From: Lysobacter_F sp035645555 | Lineage (GTDB): Bacteria > Pseudomonadota > Gammaproteobacteria > Xanthomonadales > Xanthomonadaceae | Assembly: GCA_035645555.1 (NCBI GenBank) | Contig: DASQMI010000050.1 | Location: forward strand, 1-49,978 | Length of the DNA: 49,978 bases | Reading direction: 5' to 3' | In this document: piece by piece, positions 17,996 through 26,780 of the stretch | How positions within the stretch are numbered: position 1 is the first letter of the stretch | Layout: every line of letters starts with the position of its first letter | Program-made: the position numbers and the translations under genes | Notes under the pieces: generated by a model | Told to the model about the DNA's origin: nothing | What the model saw: the letters and a program-made list of their open reading frames with translations, nothing else | The model's database searches: none

Positions 17996-19345
17996 ATGTC
18001 TGCCGAGTCCCCCCGCGACGTGCTCACGCCCAGCCAGCTGAACACGCTGGCGCGCGACCTGTTGGAGGGCGCGTTCCCGCTGCTGTGGGTGGAAGGCGAG
18101 CTGGGCAACGTCTCGCGCCCGGCGTCCGGGCATCTCTACTTCACCCTGAAGGACGAGCGCGCGCAGATCCGCTGCGCGATGTTCCGCCCCAAGAGTACCT
18201 GGCTGCGCTTCCAGCCCCGCGAGGGCGTGCGCGTGCTCGGTCGCGGCCGGCTGACGCTGTACGAGGCGCGCGGCGAGTACCAGCTGGTGTTTGACCATCT
18301 GGAGGAAGCCGGCGAAGGCGCGCTGCGGCGCGCGTTCGAGGCGCTCAAGGCCAAGCTCGCCGCGGAGGGCGTGTTCGACAGCGCGCGCAAGCGCCCGCTG
18401 CCGGCGTTCGTGCGCCGGCTGGGCGTCATCACCTCGCCCAGTGGTGCGGCGGTGCGCGACGTGCTCAGCGTGCTGGCGCGGCGCTTCCCGCTGGTCGAGG
18501 CCGAGGTGCTGCCGGTGCCGGTGCAGGGCGACGGCGCCGCCGCGCAGATCGTGGCGATGCTGCAGCGCGCGGCCGCCAGCGGCCGCTACGACGTCCTGCT
18601 GGTCACCCGCGGCGGCGGCTCGCTCGAGGACCTGTGGGCGTTCAACGACGAGCGCCTGGCGCGGGCGATCGCCGCGTGCCCGGTGCCGGTGGTGTCGGCG
18701 GTCGGCCACGAGATCGACACCAGCCTGTCGGATTTCGCCGCCGACGTGCGCGCGCCGACGCCGTCGGTCGCGGCCGAACTGCTGGTGCCGCACCGCGACG
18801 ATCTGGCGCGCCGCCTGCAGGCGCTGGCGGCCCGACTCGAGAGCCTGCAGCGCCATCGCCTGCGCGCCGCGATGCAGCGCGCCGACCGCACGGCGCTGCG
18901 CCTGCACGCGCTGCGGCCGGCTGCGCGCGTCGAACTGCTATGCCGGCGCCAGGCCGAGGCGTTGCGTCGGCTCGACGCCGCGCTGCAGCGGCGGCTCGAA
19001 CGCGAGCGCGCACGCCTGCGTCATGCCGAGGCGTGCCTGCGTGCGCACCACCCTCAACGACGGCTGGCGCGCGTGCGCGAACGCCTCGGCGGCCTGGCGG
19101 TGCGGCCGCAGGCGGCGATCGCGCGCCGGCTCGCCGCCGATGCCCTGCGCCTGCGTGGGCTCGCGCGTTCGCTGGAGTCGGTCAGCCCGCTCGCCACCGT
19201 GGCGCGCGGCTATTCGATCCTGCAGCGCCAAGACGGCCACGTGGTACGCCGGGTCGCCGACGTCGCGCCGGGGGATGCTCTGCGCGCGCGCATCGGCGAC
19301 GGCGAGCTGCGCTTGCGGGTGCTCGACGGGACACCGCGGGACTGA
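17996..19345 (+). CDS. xseA: Exodeoxyribonuclease VII large subunit
   Basis: 449 residues. The ATG at 17996 gives MSAESPRDVLTPSQLN, the usual short lead into the domain; a GTG at 17948 in frame would add an unlikely 16-residue tail. No clear ribosome binding site precedes either. The N-terminal OB-fold reads LLWVEGELGNVSRPASGHLYFTLKD; the catalytic core has LGVITSPSGAAVRDVL, RGGGSLEDLWAFNDE and the GHEIDTSLSDFAADVRAPTP signature. The C-terminal third is Arg/Ala-rich coiled coil. ExoVII degrades single-stranded DNA with XseB, which is not in this window. Confidence 0.96.
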   Translation: MSAESPRDVLTPSQLNTLARDLLEGAFPLLWVEGELGNVSRPASGHLYFTLKDERAQIRCAMFRPKSTWLRFQPREGVRVLGRGRLTLYEARGEYQLVFDHLEEAGEGALRRAFEALKAKLAAEGVFDSARKRPLPAFVRRLGVITSPSGAAVRDVLSVLARRFPLVEAEVLPVPVQGDGAAAQIVAMLQRAAASGRYDVLLVTRGGGSLEDLWAFNDERLARAIAACPVPVVSAVGHEIDTSLSDFAADVRAPTPSVAAELLVPHRDDLARRLQALAARLESLQRHRLRAAMQRADRTALRLHALRPAARVELLCRRQAEALRRLDAALQRRLERERARLRHAEACLRAHHPQRRLARVRERLGGLAVRPQAAIARRLAADALRLRGLARSLESVSPLATVARGYSILQRQDGHVVRRVADVAPGDALRARIGDGELRLRVLDGTPRD

Positions 19346-19486
19346 AAACACGCCTCGTGCGCGACACAGCGATCCGCGCGTGGCGACCGACCCGCGTCCC
19401 GCCGGCGACGCAGCGGTGCGCGATCCGCGCCGCCGTCGCAACCACGCGCGCGCTATAACGTCGGCGTTCACCTTGAGGCCGTCGCG

Positions 19487-20911
19487 ATGTCCGCTGCGTA
19501 CCCCTACTACCTCGCCAACCGTCCGCAGGCGCCGAATCGTGCGCTGCAGGTGCTCGACAAGTTCACCGGCGAGCCGGTGGCCGACGTGGCGCTCGCCGAC
19601 GCCCGCGCGATCGAGCACGCGATCGCGGCCGCCCACGCGGCACGCGGGCCGATGGCGGCGCTGCCGCCGTACGCGCGCCGCGACGTGCTGGAACACTGCG
19701 TGCGCCGCTTCCGCGAGCGTGCCGAGGAGCTTGCGCAAACGCTGTGCGCGGAAGCCGGCAAACCGATCCGCGACGCCCGCGGTGAGGTCGCGCGGCTGAT
19801 CGACACGTTCCGCATCGCGGCCGGCGAAGCCACGCGTATCGGAGGCGAAGTGCTCGAACTGCAGGTCTCCGAGCGCGCGCGCGGCTACCGCGGCATGGTC
19901 AAGCGGGTGCCGGTCGGCGCCTGCAGCTTCATCACCCCGTTCAACTTTCCGCTCAACCTGGTTGCACACAAGGTCGCGCCGGCAATCGCCGCCGGCTGTC
20001 CGTTCGTGCTGAAGCCGGCGCTCAACGCACCGCTCGGCGCGCTCGCCATCGCCGAAATATTGGCCGAGACCGACCTGCCGGAAGGCGCGTTCTCGGTGCT
20101 GCCGTGCTCGAACGAGGATGCCGCACCGCTGGTGGAGGACGACCGCATCGCGCTGCTCAGCTTCACCGGCAGCCTGGTCGGCTGGGATCTCCGGGCGCGC
20201 GCCGGCCGCAAGAAGGTCACGCTCGAACTCGGCGGGAATGCCGCATGCATCGTCGACGCCGACCCGGGCGCGCCGCTCGAGCACGTGGCCGACCGCCTCG
20301 TGTTCGGCGCCTATGCGCAGGCCGGCCAGAGCTGCATCAGCGTGCAGCGCATCTACGTGCATGCCGCGGTCTACGACCGCCTGCGCGACCTGCTCGCGAC
20401 GAAGGTCGCAGGCCTCGTCGCCGGCGACCCGCGCGACGAGGCCACGGTCGTCGGCCCCGTGATCGACGAGCGCTCGGCCGAGCGGATCGAGCGCTGGGTG
20501 GATGAGGCCTGCGCGCGCGGTGCGCGGCGGCTGGCCGGCGGATCGCGGCGCGGAACGCTGGTGCCGGCGACGCTGCTCGAGAACGTGCCGCGCGACGCCG
20601 CTTTGCAGTGCCAGGAGGTGTTCGGCCCGGTGGCCTCGCTCGAGCGCTTCGACGAGTTCGACGCGGCGCTCGAGCGGGTCAACGACAGCGCGTTCGGCCT
20701 GCAGGCCGGCGTGTTCACCGGCAGCCTCGCGCATGCGATGCGCGCGTGGGACCGGCTGGAGGTGGGCGGCGTGATCGTTGGCGACATTCCAAGTTTCCGC
20801 ATCGACAACATGCCCTACGGCGGGGTCAAGGCCTCCGGCCTCGGCCGCGAGGGCCTGCGCAGCGCGATCGAGGACATGACCGAGCCGCGGCTGCTGGTGA
20901 TCCGCGGCTAA
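19487..20911 (+). CDS. Aldehyde dehydrogenase family protein
   Basis: 474 residues, ATG at 19487 with a TTGAGG-type binding site. ALDH landmarks: VPVGACSFITPFNFPLNLVAHK, LSFTGSLVGW, catalytic Glu in LELGGNAACIV and catalytic Cys in GQSCISVQR. The C-terminus NMPYGGVKASGLGREG is of the GapN/ALDH11-like subgroup, distinct from the ALDH7 gene at 11306. It acts in the cytosol on an unknown aldehyde. TATAAC at 19455-19460 is a possible -10 element. The spacer of 140 nt after xseA suggests a separate transcript. Confidence 0.9.
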   Translation: MSAAYPYYLANRPQAPNRALQVLDKFTGEPVADVALADARAIEHAIAAAHAARGPMAALPPYARRDVLEHCVRRFRERAEELAQTLCAEAGKPIRDARGEVARLIDTFRIAAGEATRIGGEVLELQVSERARGYRGMVKRVPVGACSFITPFNFPLNLVAHKVAPAIAAGCPFVLKPALNAPLGALAIAEILAETDLPEGAFSVLPCSNEDAAPLVEDDRIALLSFTGSLVGWDLRARAGRKKVTLELGGNAACIVDADPGAPLEHVADRLVFGAYAQAGQSCISVQRIYVHAAVYDRLRDLLATKVAGLVAGDPRDEATVVGPVIDERSAERIERWVDEACARGARRLAGGSRRGTLVPATLLENVPRDAALQCQEVFGPVASLERFDEFDAALERVNDSAFGLQAGVFTGSLAHAMRAWDRLEVGGVIVGDIPSFRIDNMPYGGVKASGLGREGLRSAIEDMTEPRLLVIRG

Positions 20912-20965
20912 CCCCGTTTTCCGCGGCCGGGCGTTCACCCCCTCGACTCCAACGAGGGAACGCCC

Positions 20966-22702
20966 ATGCCGTACCGCCCGACCGCTCCATTCGTCCTGGC
21001 CACGCTTGCCGTGGCCGTCCTCACCGCCTGCCAGAGCCTGCGTCCCGAACAGGACGAGCAGGCCGCCACCGAGACGCACGCAGCAGCCGCGCTGGCCGCC
21101 GCCGTACGCGAGGCGGCGGCGCAGGACGCCACGCTCGCCCGCGTCGCGGTCAGCGGCACGCGTGTGCGCGCCGAGACGGCCAAGCAGCTCGCGCCGGCCG
21201 CACAGGCCAGCGGTGTCGCCTACCTCGCCGCGCCGGCGCCGGCCGCACCGCCCCCGCCGGCCTACTGGCAGCCGGCCAACACCGAGAAATACGCCGAGCG
21301 CACCGACAACCCGGTGCAGCGCGCAAGCGAGCAGCCGGTCTCGACGTTTTCGATCGACGTCGATACCGGCAGCTACAGCAACGTGCGCAGTCTGATCGCA
21401 CACGGCACGCGGCCGCCGGCCGATGCGGTGCGTGCCGAGGAGTTCATCAACTACTTCCGCTACGGACATCCGGCGCCGACCCGCCGCGACACGCCGTTCC
21501 GGGTGACCACCGAGCTCGCGCCCGCGCCTTGGAATCCGAAGCGGCAGCTGCTGATGGTCGGCATCAAGGGCTACGACGTGCCGGCCGCAGCGCTGCCGCC
21601 GGCCAACCTGGTGTTCCTGATCGACACGTCCGGCTCGATGCAGGCGCCCGAAAAGCTGCCGCTGCTGAAGCGCGCGTTCGCGCTGCTGGTCGAGCAGCTG
21701 CGCCCGCAGGACACGGTGTCGATCGTCGCCTACGCGGGTTCGGCCGGTCTGGTGCTGCCGCCCACGGCGGGCGACCGCAAGGCCGACATCCTCGCCGCGA
21801 TCGAGCGGCTCGAAGCCGGCGGCAGCACCAACGGCGGCGAAGGCATCCAGCTCGCCTACGCAACCGCGCGGCAGGCGTACATCGCACGCGGCGTCAACCG
21901 CGTGATCCTCGCCACCGACGGCGACTTCAACGTCGGGGTGACCGACACCCACACGCTGGAGACGCTGGTGGCGGACCAGCGCAAGCACGGCGTGGCGCTC
22001 ACCACGCTCGGGTTCGGCCGTGACAACTACAACGACGAACTGTCGGAGAAGCTCGCCGACGTCGGCGACGGCAACCACGCGTTCATCGACAGCGTGCAGG
22101 AAGCCCGCAAGGTGCTGGTCCAGCAGATGGGCGGCACGCTGATGACGATCGCGAAGGACGTCAAGATCCAGATCGAGTTCAACCCCGCCCAGGTCGCCGA
22201 GTACCGCCTGATCGGCTACGAGAACCGCATGCTCGCCCGCGAGGATTTCGCCAACGACAAGGTCGATGCGGGCGAGATCGGCGCCGGCCACGAAGTCACC
22301 GCGCTGTACGAGATCACCCCGGTCGGTAGTGGCGCCGAGCGCCTGCCGCCGTTGCGCTATGCGGGCAGCGCCACGCGCGCCGGCGAATCGAAGGAGATCG
22401 CCCACCTGCGCCTGCGCTACAAGCTACCCGGGCAGGACAGCAGCCGGCTGATCGAAACGCCGGTGCTGCGCACTCAGCTCGCGTCGCGTCCCAGCACGAC
22501 CTTGCGCTTCGCCGCCTCGGTGGCCGGGTTCGCCGACCTGCTGCGCGGCGGCACGCATATCGACGGCTGGAGCTGGGACGACGTGCTGCGCGAGGCGCGC
22601 ACCGCGGGCGTGCGCGACGAGCAGCGCGATCTCGCCGGGGTGATCGAACGCGCGCGTGCGCTCGTCGAAGGGGCGCCGGCGGGCGTCGCGGTCGGCGAGT
22701 GA
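20966..22702 (+). CDS. vWA-domain (YfbK-like) lipoprotein
   Basis: 578 residues, ATG at 20966 with GAGGGA upstream. A signal peptide ends in LTAC, so Cys22 would be lipidated. Residues 61-70 read AVSGTRVRAE. The YfbK-type N-terminal region (about 110-205) contains VSTFSIDVDTGSYSNVR and EEFINYF. The von Willebrand A domain follows with the metal-ion site DTSGSM at about 223 and TDGDFNVG. The C-terminal 150 residues match the DUF3520-type tail. It is exported and probably faces the periplasm. Its stop overlaps a possible GTG and is followed by an inverted repeat and an ECF sigma gene. The role is unknown; vWA domains mediate metal-dependent protein contacts. Confidence 0.9.
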   Translation: MPYRPTAPFVLATLAVAVLTACQSLRPEQDEQAATETHAAAALAAAVREAAAQDATLARVAVSGTRVRAETAKQLAPAAQASGVAYLAAPAPAAPPPPAYWQPANTEKYAERTDNPVQRASEQPVSTFSIDVDTGSYSNVRSLIAHGTRPPADAVRAEEFINYFRYGHPAPTRRDTPFRVTTELAPAPWNPKRQLLMVGIKGYDVPAAALPPANLVFLIDTSGSMQAPEKLPLLKRAFALLVEQLRPQDTVSIVAYAGSAGLVLPPTAGDRKADILAAIERLEAGGSTNGGEGIQLAYATARQAYIARGVNRVILATDGDFNVGVTDTHTLETLVADQRKHGVALTTLGFGRDNYNDELSEKLADVGDGNHAFIDSVQEARKVLVQQMGGTLMTIAKDVKIQIEFNPAQVAEYRLIGYENRMLAREDFANDKVDAGEIGAGHEVTALYEITPVGSGAERLPPLRYAGSATRAGESKEIAHLRLRYKLPGQDSSRLIETPVLRTQLASRPSTTLRFAASVAGFADLLRGGTHIDGWSWDDVLREARTAGVRDEQRDLAGVIERARALVEGAPAGVAVGE

Positions 22703-22708
22703 GTCTGT

Positions 22709-22780
22709 CCGCCATCCCCGCGGCATGGGCCTGCACGTCACGCGACGAGGGTGACATGCGGTCCGCCGCGGGGATGGCGG
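22709..22780 (+). repeat. Perfect 15-bp inverted repeat between the vWA and sigma genes
   Basis: CCGCCATCCCCGCGG at 22709-22723 is the exact reverse complement of 22766-22780, separated by 42 nt. As RNA it would form a strong hairpin. No T-tract follows, so it is not a standard terminator. The loop holds GAGGGTGAC followed by an ATG at 22756, an in-frame alternative start for the sigma gene. Confidence 0.85.
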
Positions 22781-22827
22781 CACCGGCGGGCTTCCCGCCG
22801 AACGGTCGAGCCCGTACGCTGCCGGCG

Positions 22828-23379
22828 GTGAATGCCGCCGACGCGAGCGACGAGATGCTGATGCTGGCCTGGGCGGCCGGCGACGTCGCCGCGTTCGAGA
22901 TGCTCTACGGTCGCCATCGCACGCCGCTGTACCGCTTCCTGCTGCGGCAGACGCGCAACCCCGCGCTCGCCGATGAGTTCTTCCAGGACGTGTGGCAGCG
23001 TGTGATCGCCGCGCGCGCCGGCTGGAAGCCGGAGGCGGCGTTCAGAACCTGGCTTTACCGGATCGCGCACAATCGCCTGGCCGACCATTGGCGCGCGCAG
23101 CAGTACCGTCCGGCCGCACCGGAAGATGCCGACGAGCGCGCCGCGGCCGTGCCGGACCCGAGCGATCCGGAGCGCGAGTTGTCCGAGTTCGAACAGCGCC
23201 GTCAGCTGCAGCTGGCGGTCGAGGCGCTGCCGGAGGAGCAGCGCGAGGTGGTGCTGCTGCGCCTGGAGCACGAGCTGAGCCTGGAGGAGATCGGCGAGAT
23301 CACCGGCGTCGGCCGGGAAACGGTGAAGTCGCGGCTTCGCTACGCCATGGACAAGCTGCGACAGAGACTGCACGAATGA
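22828..23379 (+). CDS. ECF-type RNA polymerase sigma factor
   Basis: 183 residues from the GTG at 22828, where the family-like sequence begins (NAADASDEMLMLAWAAGD). In-frame alternatives are an ATG at 22756, which has the better ribosome binding site, and a GTG at 22699 overlapping the previous stop; both would add an odd Pro/Ala-rich leader. Region 2 reads FFQDVWQRVIAARAGWKPE and FRTWLYRIAHNRLADHWR. Region 4 is ALPEEQREVVLLRLEHELSL, then IGEITGVGRETVKSRLRYA. It overlaps the next gene by ATGA, the usual sigma/anti-sigma coupling. Target promoters are not identified. Confidence 0.92.
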   Translation: MNAADASDEMLMLAWAAGDVAAFEMLYGRHRTPLYRFLLRQTRNPALADEFFQDVWQRVIAARAGWKPEAAFRTWLYRIAHNRLADHWRAQQYRPAAPEDADERAAAVPDPSDPERELSEFEQRRQLQLAVEALPEEQREVVLLRLEHELSLEEIGEITGVGRETVKSRLRYAMDKLRQRLHE

Positions 23380-24386
23380 ACGAACGTCCCGTCGAACCGC
23401 TGAGCCCCGAGGAGCGCGCGCTGGCCGAACGCCTGGCGCGGCTGGGCCCGCACGACGGGCCGTCGCCGGCGCTGGATGCGCGCATCCTCGCCGCCGCGCA
23501 CAAGGCGGCCGCTGCGCCGGCGAAGGCGCGCCCGCGCCGGCTGTGGCTCGGCCTGCCCGCGCCGCTGCTGACCGGCGTGGGCACCGCCGCCGCGGCCACG
23601 CTGGTGCTCGCGGTGGCCTGGCAGCTGCGCCCGCCGGCCGCTCCCGGCGTGGCGCGCGAAGCCGCCGACGAGGCGGTGGTCCTGGTCGACACTGCGCCCG
23701 CATCCGCGAGGCGGGAGGCCGCAGCGCCCCCGCCGCCGCCTTCCGCGGAGCCGGCGGCGGCGGATGCGAGCGCTGCGGCGCCGGCGGCACGTGAGCGCAC
23801 GCGGGTTGCCCGCTCGGGTGCGGCCGAACCGGCGCCGGCGAGCGCGCCAGCGCAACCCGCCGCGGCGGCGCAGCTCGGTGTGGCCGGCGAGCCGCCGGCG
23901 GAGGCAGCCATCGCCGCCACCGCGGCCGCCGACGAGGATCCCGCGGACGCGCAACGCGCGGAGTCCGCGCTGGCCGATGCCGCGGCGCCCGCCCCCGCTC
24001 CGCCGCCTCCCGCCGCGGCGCCGCGACCGAGCTACACCACCGCTGCCCGCGCCACCGCCGAACGCGCGCTCGCCCGTGCCGCCAGCGCGCAGGCCGCCGG
24101 CGAGGCAGCCAAGACCGAGTCCACGGCCGCTGCCGCCGCGGAGCGCGAAGCCGCGGCCCGCGATCGCCTCGAAGTCAGCGGCACGCGGATCGAACCCGAC
24201 GCCGCCGCGCTGGCGCGCACGCCGGTGCGGCACGACCGCCGCCTCACACCGGACGCGTGGCTGGAGCGTATCCGCGCACGCCGCGATGCCGGGCTGGAGG
24301 CGCAGGCCCGCGAGAGCCTGCGCCAGTTCGTCCGCCGGCATCCGACGGTCGAGATTCCCGAGGACCTGCGCCCGCTGCTGCGATGA
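23376..24386 (+). CDS. Putative anti-sigma factor, single-pass membrane protein
   Basis: 336 residues, ATG overlapping the sigma stop by 4 nt. Residues 1-55 are charged and would be cytoplasmic; one membrane segment lies at about 61-84 (LLTGVGTAAAATLVLAVAWQ). About 85-255 is a low-complexity Ala/Pro/Glu stretch, probably an unstructured periplasmic linker. Residues 263-272 read DRLEVSGTRI, echoing the motif in the vWA lipoprotein. The last 45 residues (RLTPDAWLERIRARRDAGLE onward) resemble the short helical tail found behind many sigma genes. No zinc-binding HxxxCxxC motif is visible. The anti-sigma role is inferred from position, topology and coupling, not from homology. Confidence 0.75.
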   Translation: MNERPVEPLSPEERALAERLARLGPHDGPSPALDARILAAAHKAAAAPAKARPRRLWLGLPAPLLTGVGTAAAATLVLAVAWQLRPPAAPGVAREAADEAVVLVDTAPASARREAAAPPPPPSAEPAAADASAAAPAARERTRVARSGAAEPAPASAPAQPAAAAQLGVAGEPPAEAAIAATAAADEDPADAQRAESALADAAAPAPAPPPPAAAPRPSYTTAARATAERALARAASAQAAGEAAKTESTAAAAAEREAAARDRLEVSGTRIEPDAAALARTPVRHDRRLTPDAWLERIRARRDAGLEAQARESLRQFVRRHPTVEIPEDLRPLLR

Positions 24387-24976
24387 GCGCGTCGCGCACG
24401 CTCACGGCCGAGGCGCGGTACCTGCTCGAGGTCAAGCACAGCCGGTTCCTGGCGCTGGCGGCGCCGGTGGACAGTGCCGAGGCGGCGCTGGCCTGGATCG
24501 CCGCCCGCAGCGATGCGGCGGCAACGCACAACTGCTGGGCGTATCGCATCGGCGGCGCGTACCGCTTCCACGACGACGGCGAGCCCGCCGGCACCGCCGG
24601 GCGCCCGATCCTCGCGGCGATCGACGGCCAGGCCGTCGACGGCGTCGCGGTACTGGTGATCCGCTGGTATGGCGGCATCAAGCTCGGCGCCGGCGGACTG
24701 GCGCGTGCGTACGGCGGCGCGGCGGCCGAATGCCTGCGGCTGGCCCCCAAGCGCACGCGCGTGGTCGAAACCGAGATCGAGCTGGCGTGTCCGTTCGGCG
24801 ATCTCGGCGCGGTGCATGCGCTGTTGCCCGCGCACGGTGCCGCGAAGCTGTCCGAAGCGTTCGATGCCGACGGCGCGCGCCTGCGCGTGCGGCTGCCGGC
24901 GGACCGCGTCGACGCGTTCAGGGCGCGCCTGCGCGACGCCACCCGCGACCGGGTGCGCTGGCCCGACGCCGACTGA
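24383..24976 (+). CDS. yigZ: YigZ/IMPACT-family protein
   Basis: 197 residues, ATG overlapping the previous stop by 4 nt. The UPF0029/IMPACT N-terminal domain is recognisable: VKHSRFLALAAPV, THNCWAYRIGG, FHDDGEPAGTAGRPIL and VIRWYGGIKLGAGGLARAY. The C-terminal ferredoxin-like domain (about 135-197) also fits. Bacterial YigZ proteins are linked to translation or nucleic acid binding, but the biochemical role is unsettled. Its tight coupling to the vWA-sigma-anti-sigma genes may only reflect shared transcription. Confidence 0.93.
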   Translation: MSASRTLTAEARYLLEVKHSRFLALAAPVDSAEAALAWIAARSDAAATHNCWAYRIGGAYRFHDDGEPAGTAGRPILAAIDGQAVDGVAVLVIRWYGGIKLGAGGLARAYGGAAAECLRLAPKRTRVVETEIELACPFGDLGAVHALLPAHGAAKLSEAFDADGARLRVRLPADRVDAFRARLRDATRDRVRWPDAD

Positions 24977-25013
24977 AGCGCACGCCGCGCCCGCGATCGG
25001 GAACAATGCGCGC

Positions 25014-26774
25014 ATGACCTCCCCTGCTCCCTCAGCCAAGGCCCGGCTCGGTTCGCTGCGTGGGCTGTGGCCGTTCCTGCACCGGCACGCCGCGCTGCTC
25101 GCCGCCTGGCTGGTCGCGTTGGCCGCCTCCAGCACCGCAACGCTCAGCCTGCCGGTGGCGTTCCGCCACATGATCGACCGCGGCTTCGCCGGCGGCGGTG
25201 CGGCGATCGACCGCGTGTTCCTGCTGCTGTTCGGCGTTGCGGTGGCGCTGGCGCTCGCCACGGCGGCGCGCTTCTATTTCGTCTCGCTGCTCGGCGAGCG
25301 CGTGGTCGCCGACCTGCGTCGGCAGCTGTACGCGCACTTGCTCGGGCTCGACGCCGGCTTCCATGACCGCACACGCAGCGGCGAGCTGGTGTCGCGGCTG
25401 ACCGCGGACGCCGAACTGCTGCGCAGCGTGGTCGGCTCCAGCATGTCGGTCGCGCTGCGCAGCGCGGTTACCGTGGTCGGCAGCGTGGCGATGCTGTTCG
25501 TCACCAGCCCGCGGCTGGCGAGCTACGCGCTGATCGGCATTCCGCTGGCGGTGCTGCCGATCGTCGCCGGCGGCCGCCGGCTGTCGAAGGTCTCGCGCGC
25601 CAGCCAGGACCGCATCGCCGATGCCAATGCACTCGCCAGCGAGACACTCGGCGCGGTGCGCACCGTGCAGGCGCACGCGCGCGAGCCGTACGAGCGCAGC
25701 CGCTTCGATGGCGCGGTCGCGCGCGCGGTCGCGACCGCGCGCAAGCGCATCACCGTGCAGGCGCTGGTGACCGCAGTGGCGATCGTGCTGATCTTCGGTG
25801 CGATCACGCTGGTGCTGTGGCAGGGTGCGCACGACGTGGTCGCCGGACGGATGAGCGCCGGGACGCTGGCGCAGTTCGTGCTGTATGCGCTGATCGGTGG
25901 CGGTTCGGTCGGCGCACTCGCCGAGGTGTGGAACGAGCTGCAGCGCGCCGCCGGCGGCATGGGCCGCATCCGCGAGCTGCTGGCGGAGACGCCGCAGGTG
26001 CGCACGCCCGAGCCGGCGCGTGCGCTGCCGCGGTCGGTGCGCGGCGAAATCGCGTTCGAGAACGTCACCTTCCATTACCCGCAGCGGCCGGACCTGCCGG
26101 CGCTGGAAGGCTTCGACCTGCGCGTGCACCCGGGCGAGACGGTGGCGCTGGTCGGCCCGTCCGGCGCGGGCAAGAGCACAGTGTTCTCGCTGCTGCTGCG
26201 CTTCCACGACCCGCAGGCCGGGAGCGTCCGCATCGACGGCCACGACGTGCGCACGCTGGAGCTTGCATCGCTGCGCGAAGCGGTCGCGCTGGTGCCGCAG
26301 CAGCCGACCCTGTTCGCGGCGAGCGCGCGCGACAACATCCGCTACGGCCGCCTCGACGCCGACGAGGCCGCGTTGCGCCGCGCGATCGTGTCGGCGCATG
26401 CCGCCGAGTTTCTCGACGCGCTGCCGCAGGGCCTGGACACCGAGCTGGGCGAACGCGGCGCGCGCCTGTCGGGCGGCCAGCAGCAGCGCATCGCGATCGC
26501 ACGCGCGTTCGTCAAGGACGCGCCGGTGCTGCTGCTGGACGAGGCGACCAGCGCGCTCGACGCGCACAGCGAGCGCGCGGTGCAGCAGGCGCTGGAGACG
26601 CTGATGCGTGGCCGCACCACGCTGGTGATCGCGCACCGCCTGGCCACCGTGCTGAAAGCCGACCGCATCGTGGTGATGGACCGCGGCCGCATCGTCGCCG
26701 AGGGTACCCACGACGCGCTGATGGCGCAGGGTGGCCTGTATGCCGAGCTGGCGCGGCTGCAGTTCCTCGACTGA
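25014..26774 (+). CDS. ABC exporter, MsbA-like half transporter
   Basis: 586 residues, ATG at 25014. Six membrane segments occupy about 20-320, followed by a nucleotide-binding domain. Walker A is GPSGAGKST (381-389), the signature RLSGGQQQR, Walker B LLLDEATSALD, and the H-loop is in VIAHRLATV. It belongs to the MsbA-related lipid/multidrug exporters and would work as a homodimer in the inner membrane. It begins 37 nt after yigZ and may be cotranscribed. It converges with selO, 6 nt between stops. The substrate is unknown. Confidence 0.92.
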   Translation: MTSPAPSAKARLGSLRGLWPFLHRHAALLAAWLVALAASSTATLSLPVAFRHMIDRGFAGGGAAIDRVFLLLFGVAVALALATAARFYFVSLLGERVVADLRRQLYAHLLGLDAGFHDRTRSGELVSRLTADAELLRSVVGSSMSVALRSAVTVVGSVAMLFVTSPRLASYALIGIPLAVLPIVAGGRRLSKVSRASQDRIADANALASETLGAVRTVQAHAREPYERSRFDGAVARAVATARKRITVQALVTAVAIVLIFGAITLVLWQGAHDVVAGRMSAGTLAQFVLYALIGGGSVGALAEVWNELQRAAGGMGRIRELLAETPQVRTPEPARALPRSVRGEIAFENVTFHYPQRPDLPALEGFDLRVHPGETVALVGPSGAGKSTVFSLLLRFHDPQAGSVRIDGHDVRTLELASLREAVALVPQQPTLFAASARDNIRYGRLDADEAALRRAIVSAHAAEFLDALPQGLDTELGERGARLSGGQQQRIAIARAFVKDAPVLLLDEATSALDAHSERAVQQALETLMRGRTTLVIAHRLATVLKADRIVVMDRGRIVAEGTHDALMAQGGLYAELARLQFLD

Positions 26775-26780
26775 GGCCGC

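Noticed and set aside
18938..22405. 1155-codon minus-strand open frame opposite xseA, aldehyde dehydrogenase and the vWA gene
   Set aside because: Antisense to three well-supported genes; no domain resemblance and no ribosome binding site.
22756..22827. ATG at 22756 as the sigma factor start
   Set aside because: It has the better ribosome binding site, but the added residues are unlike any sigma N-terminus and would place the inverted repeat arm inside the coding region. Kept as an alternative.
23376..24386. Ala/Pro-rich protein at 23376 as a spurious GC-rich frame
   Set aside because: Start and stop overlap its neighbours by 4 nt, and it has a clear membrane segment and a structured C-terminus, so it was kept as real.
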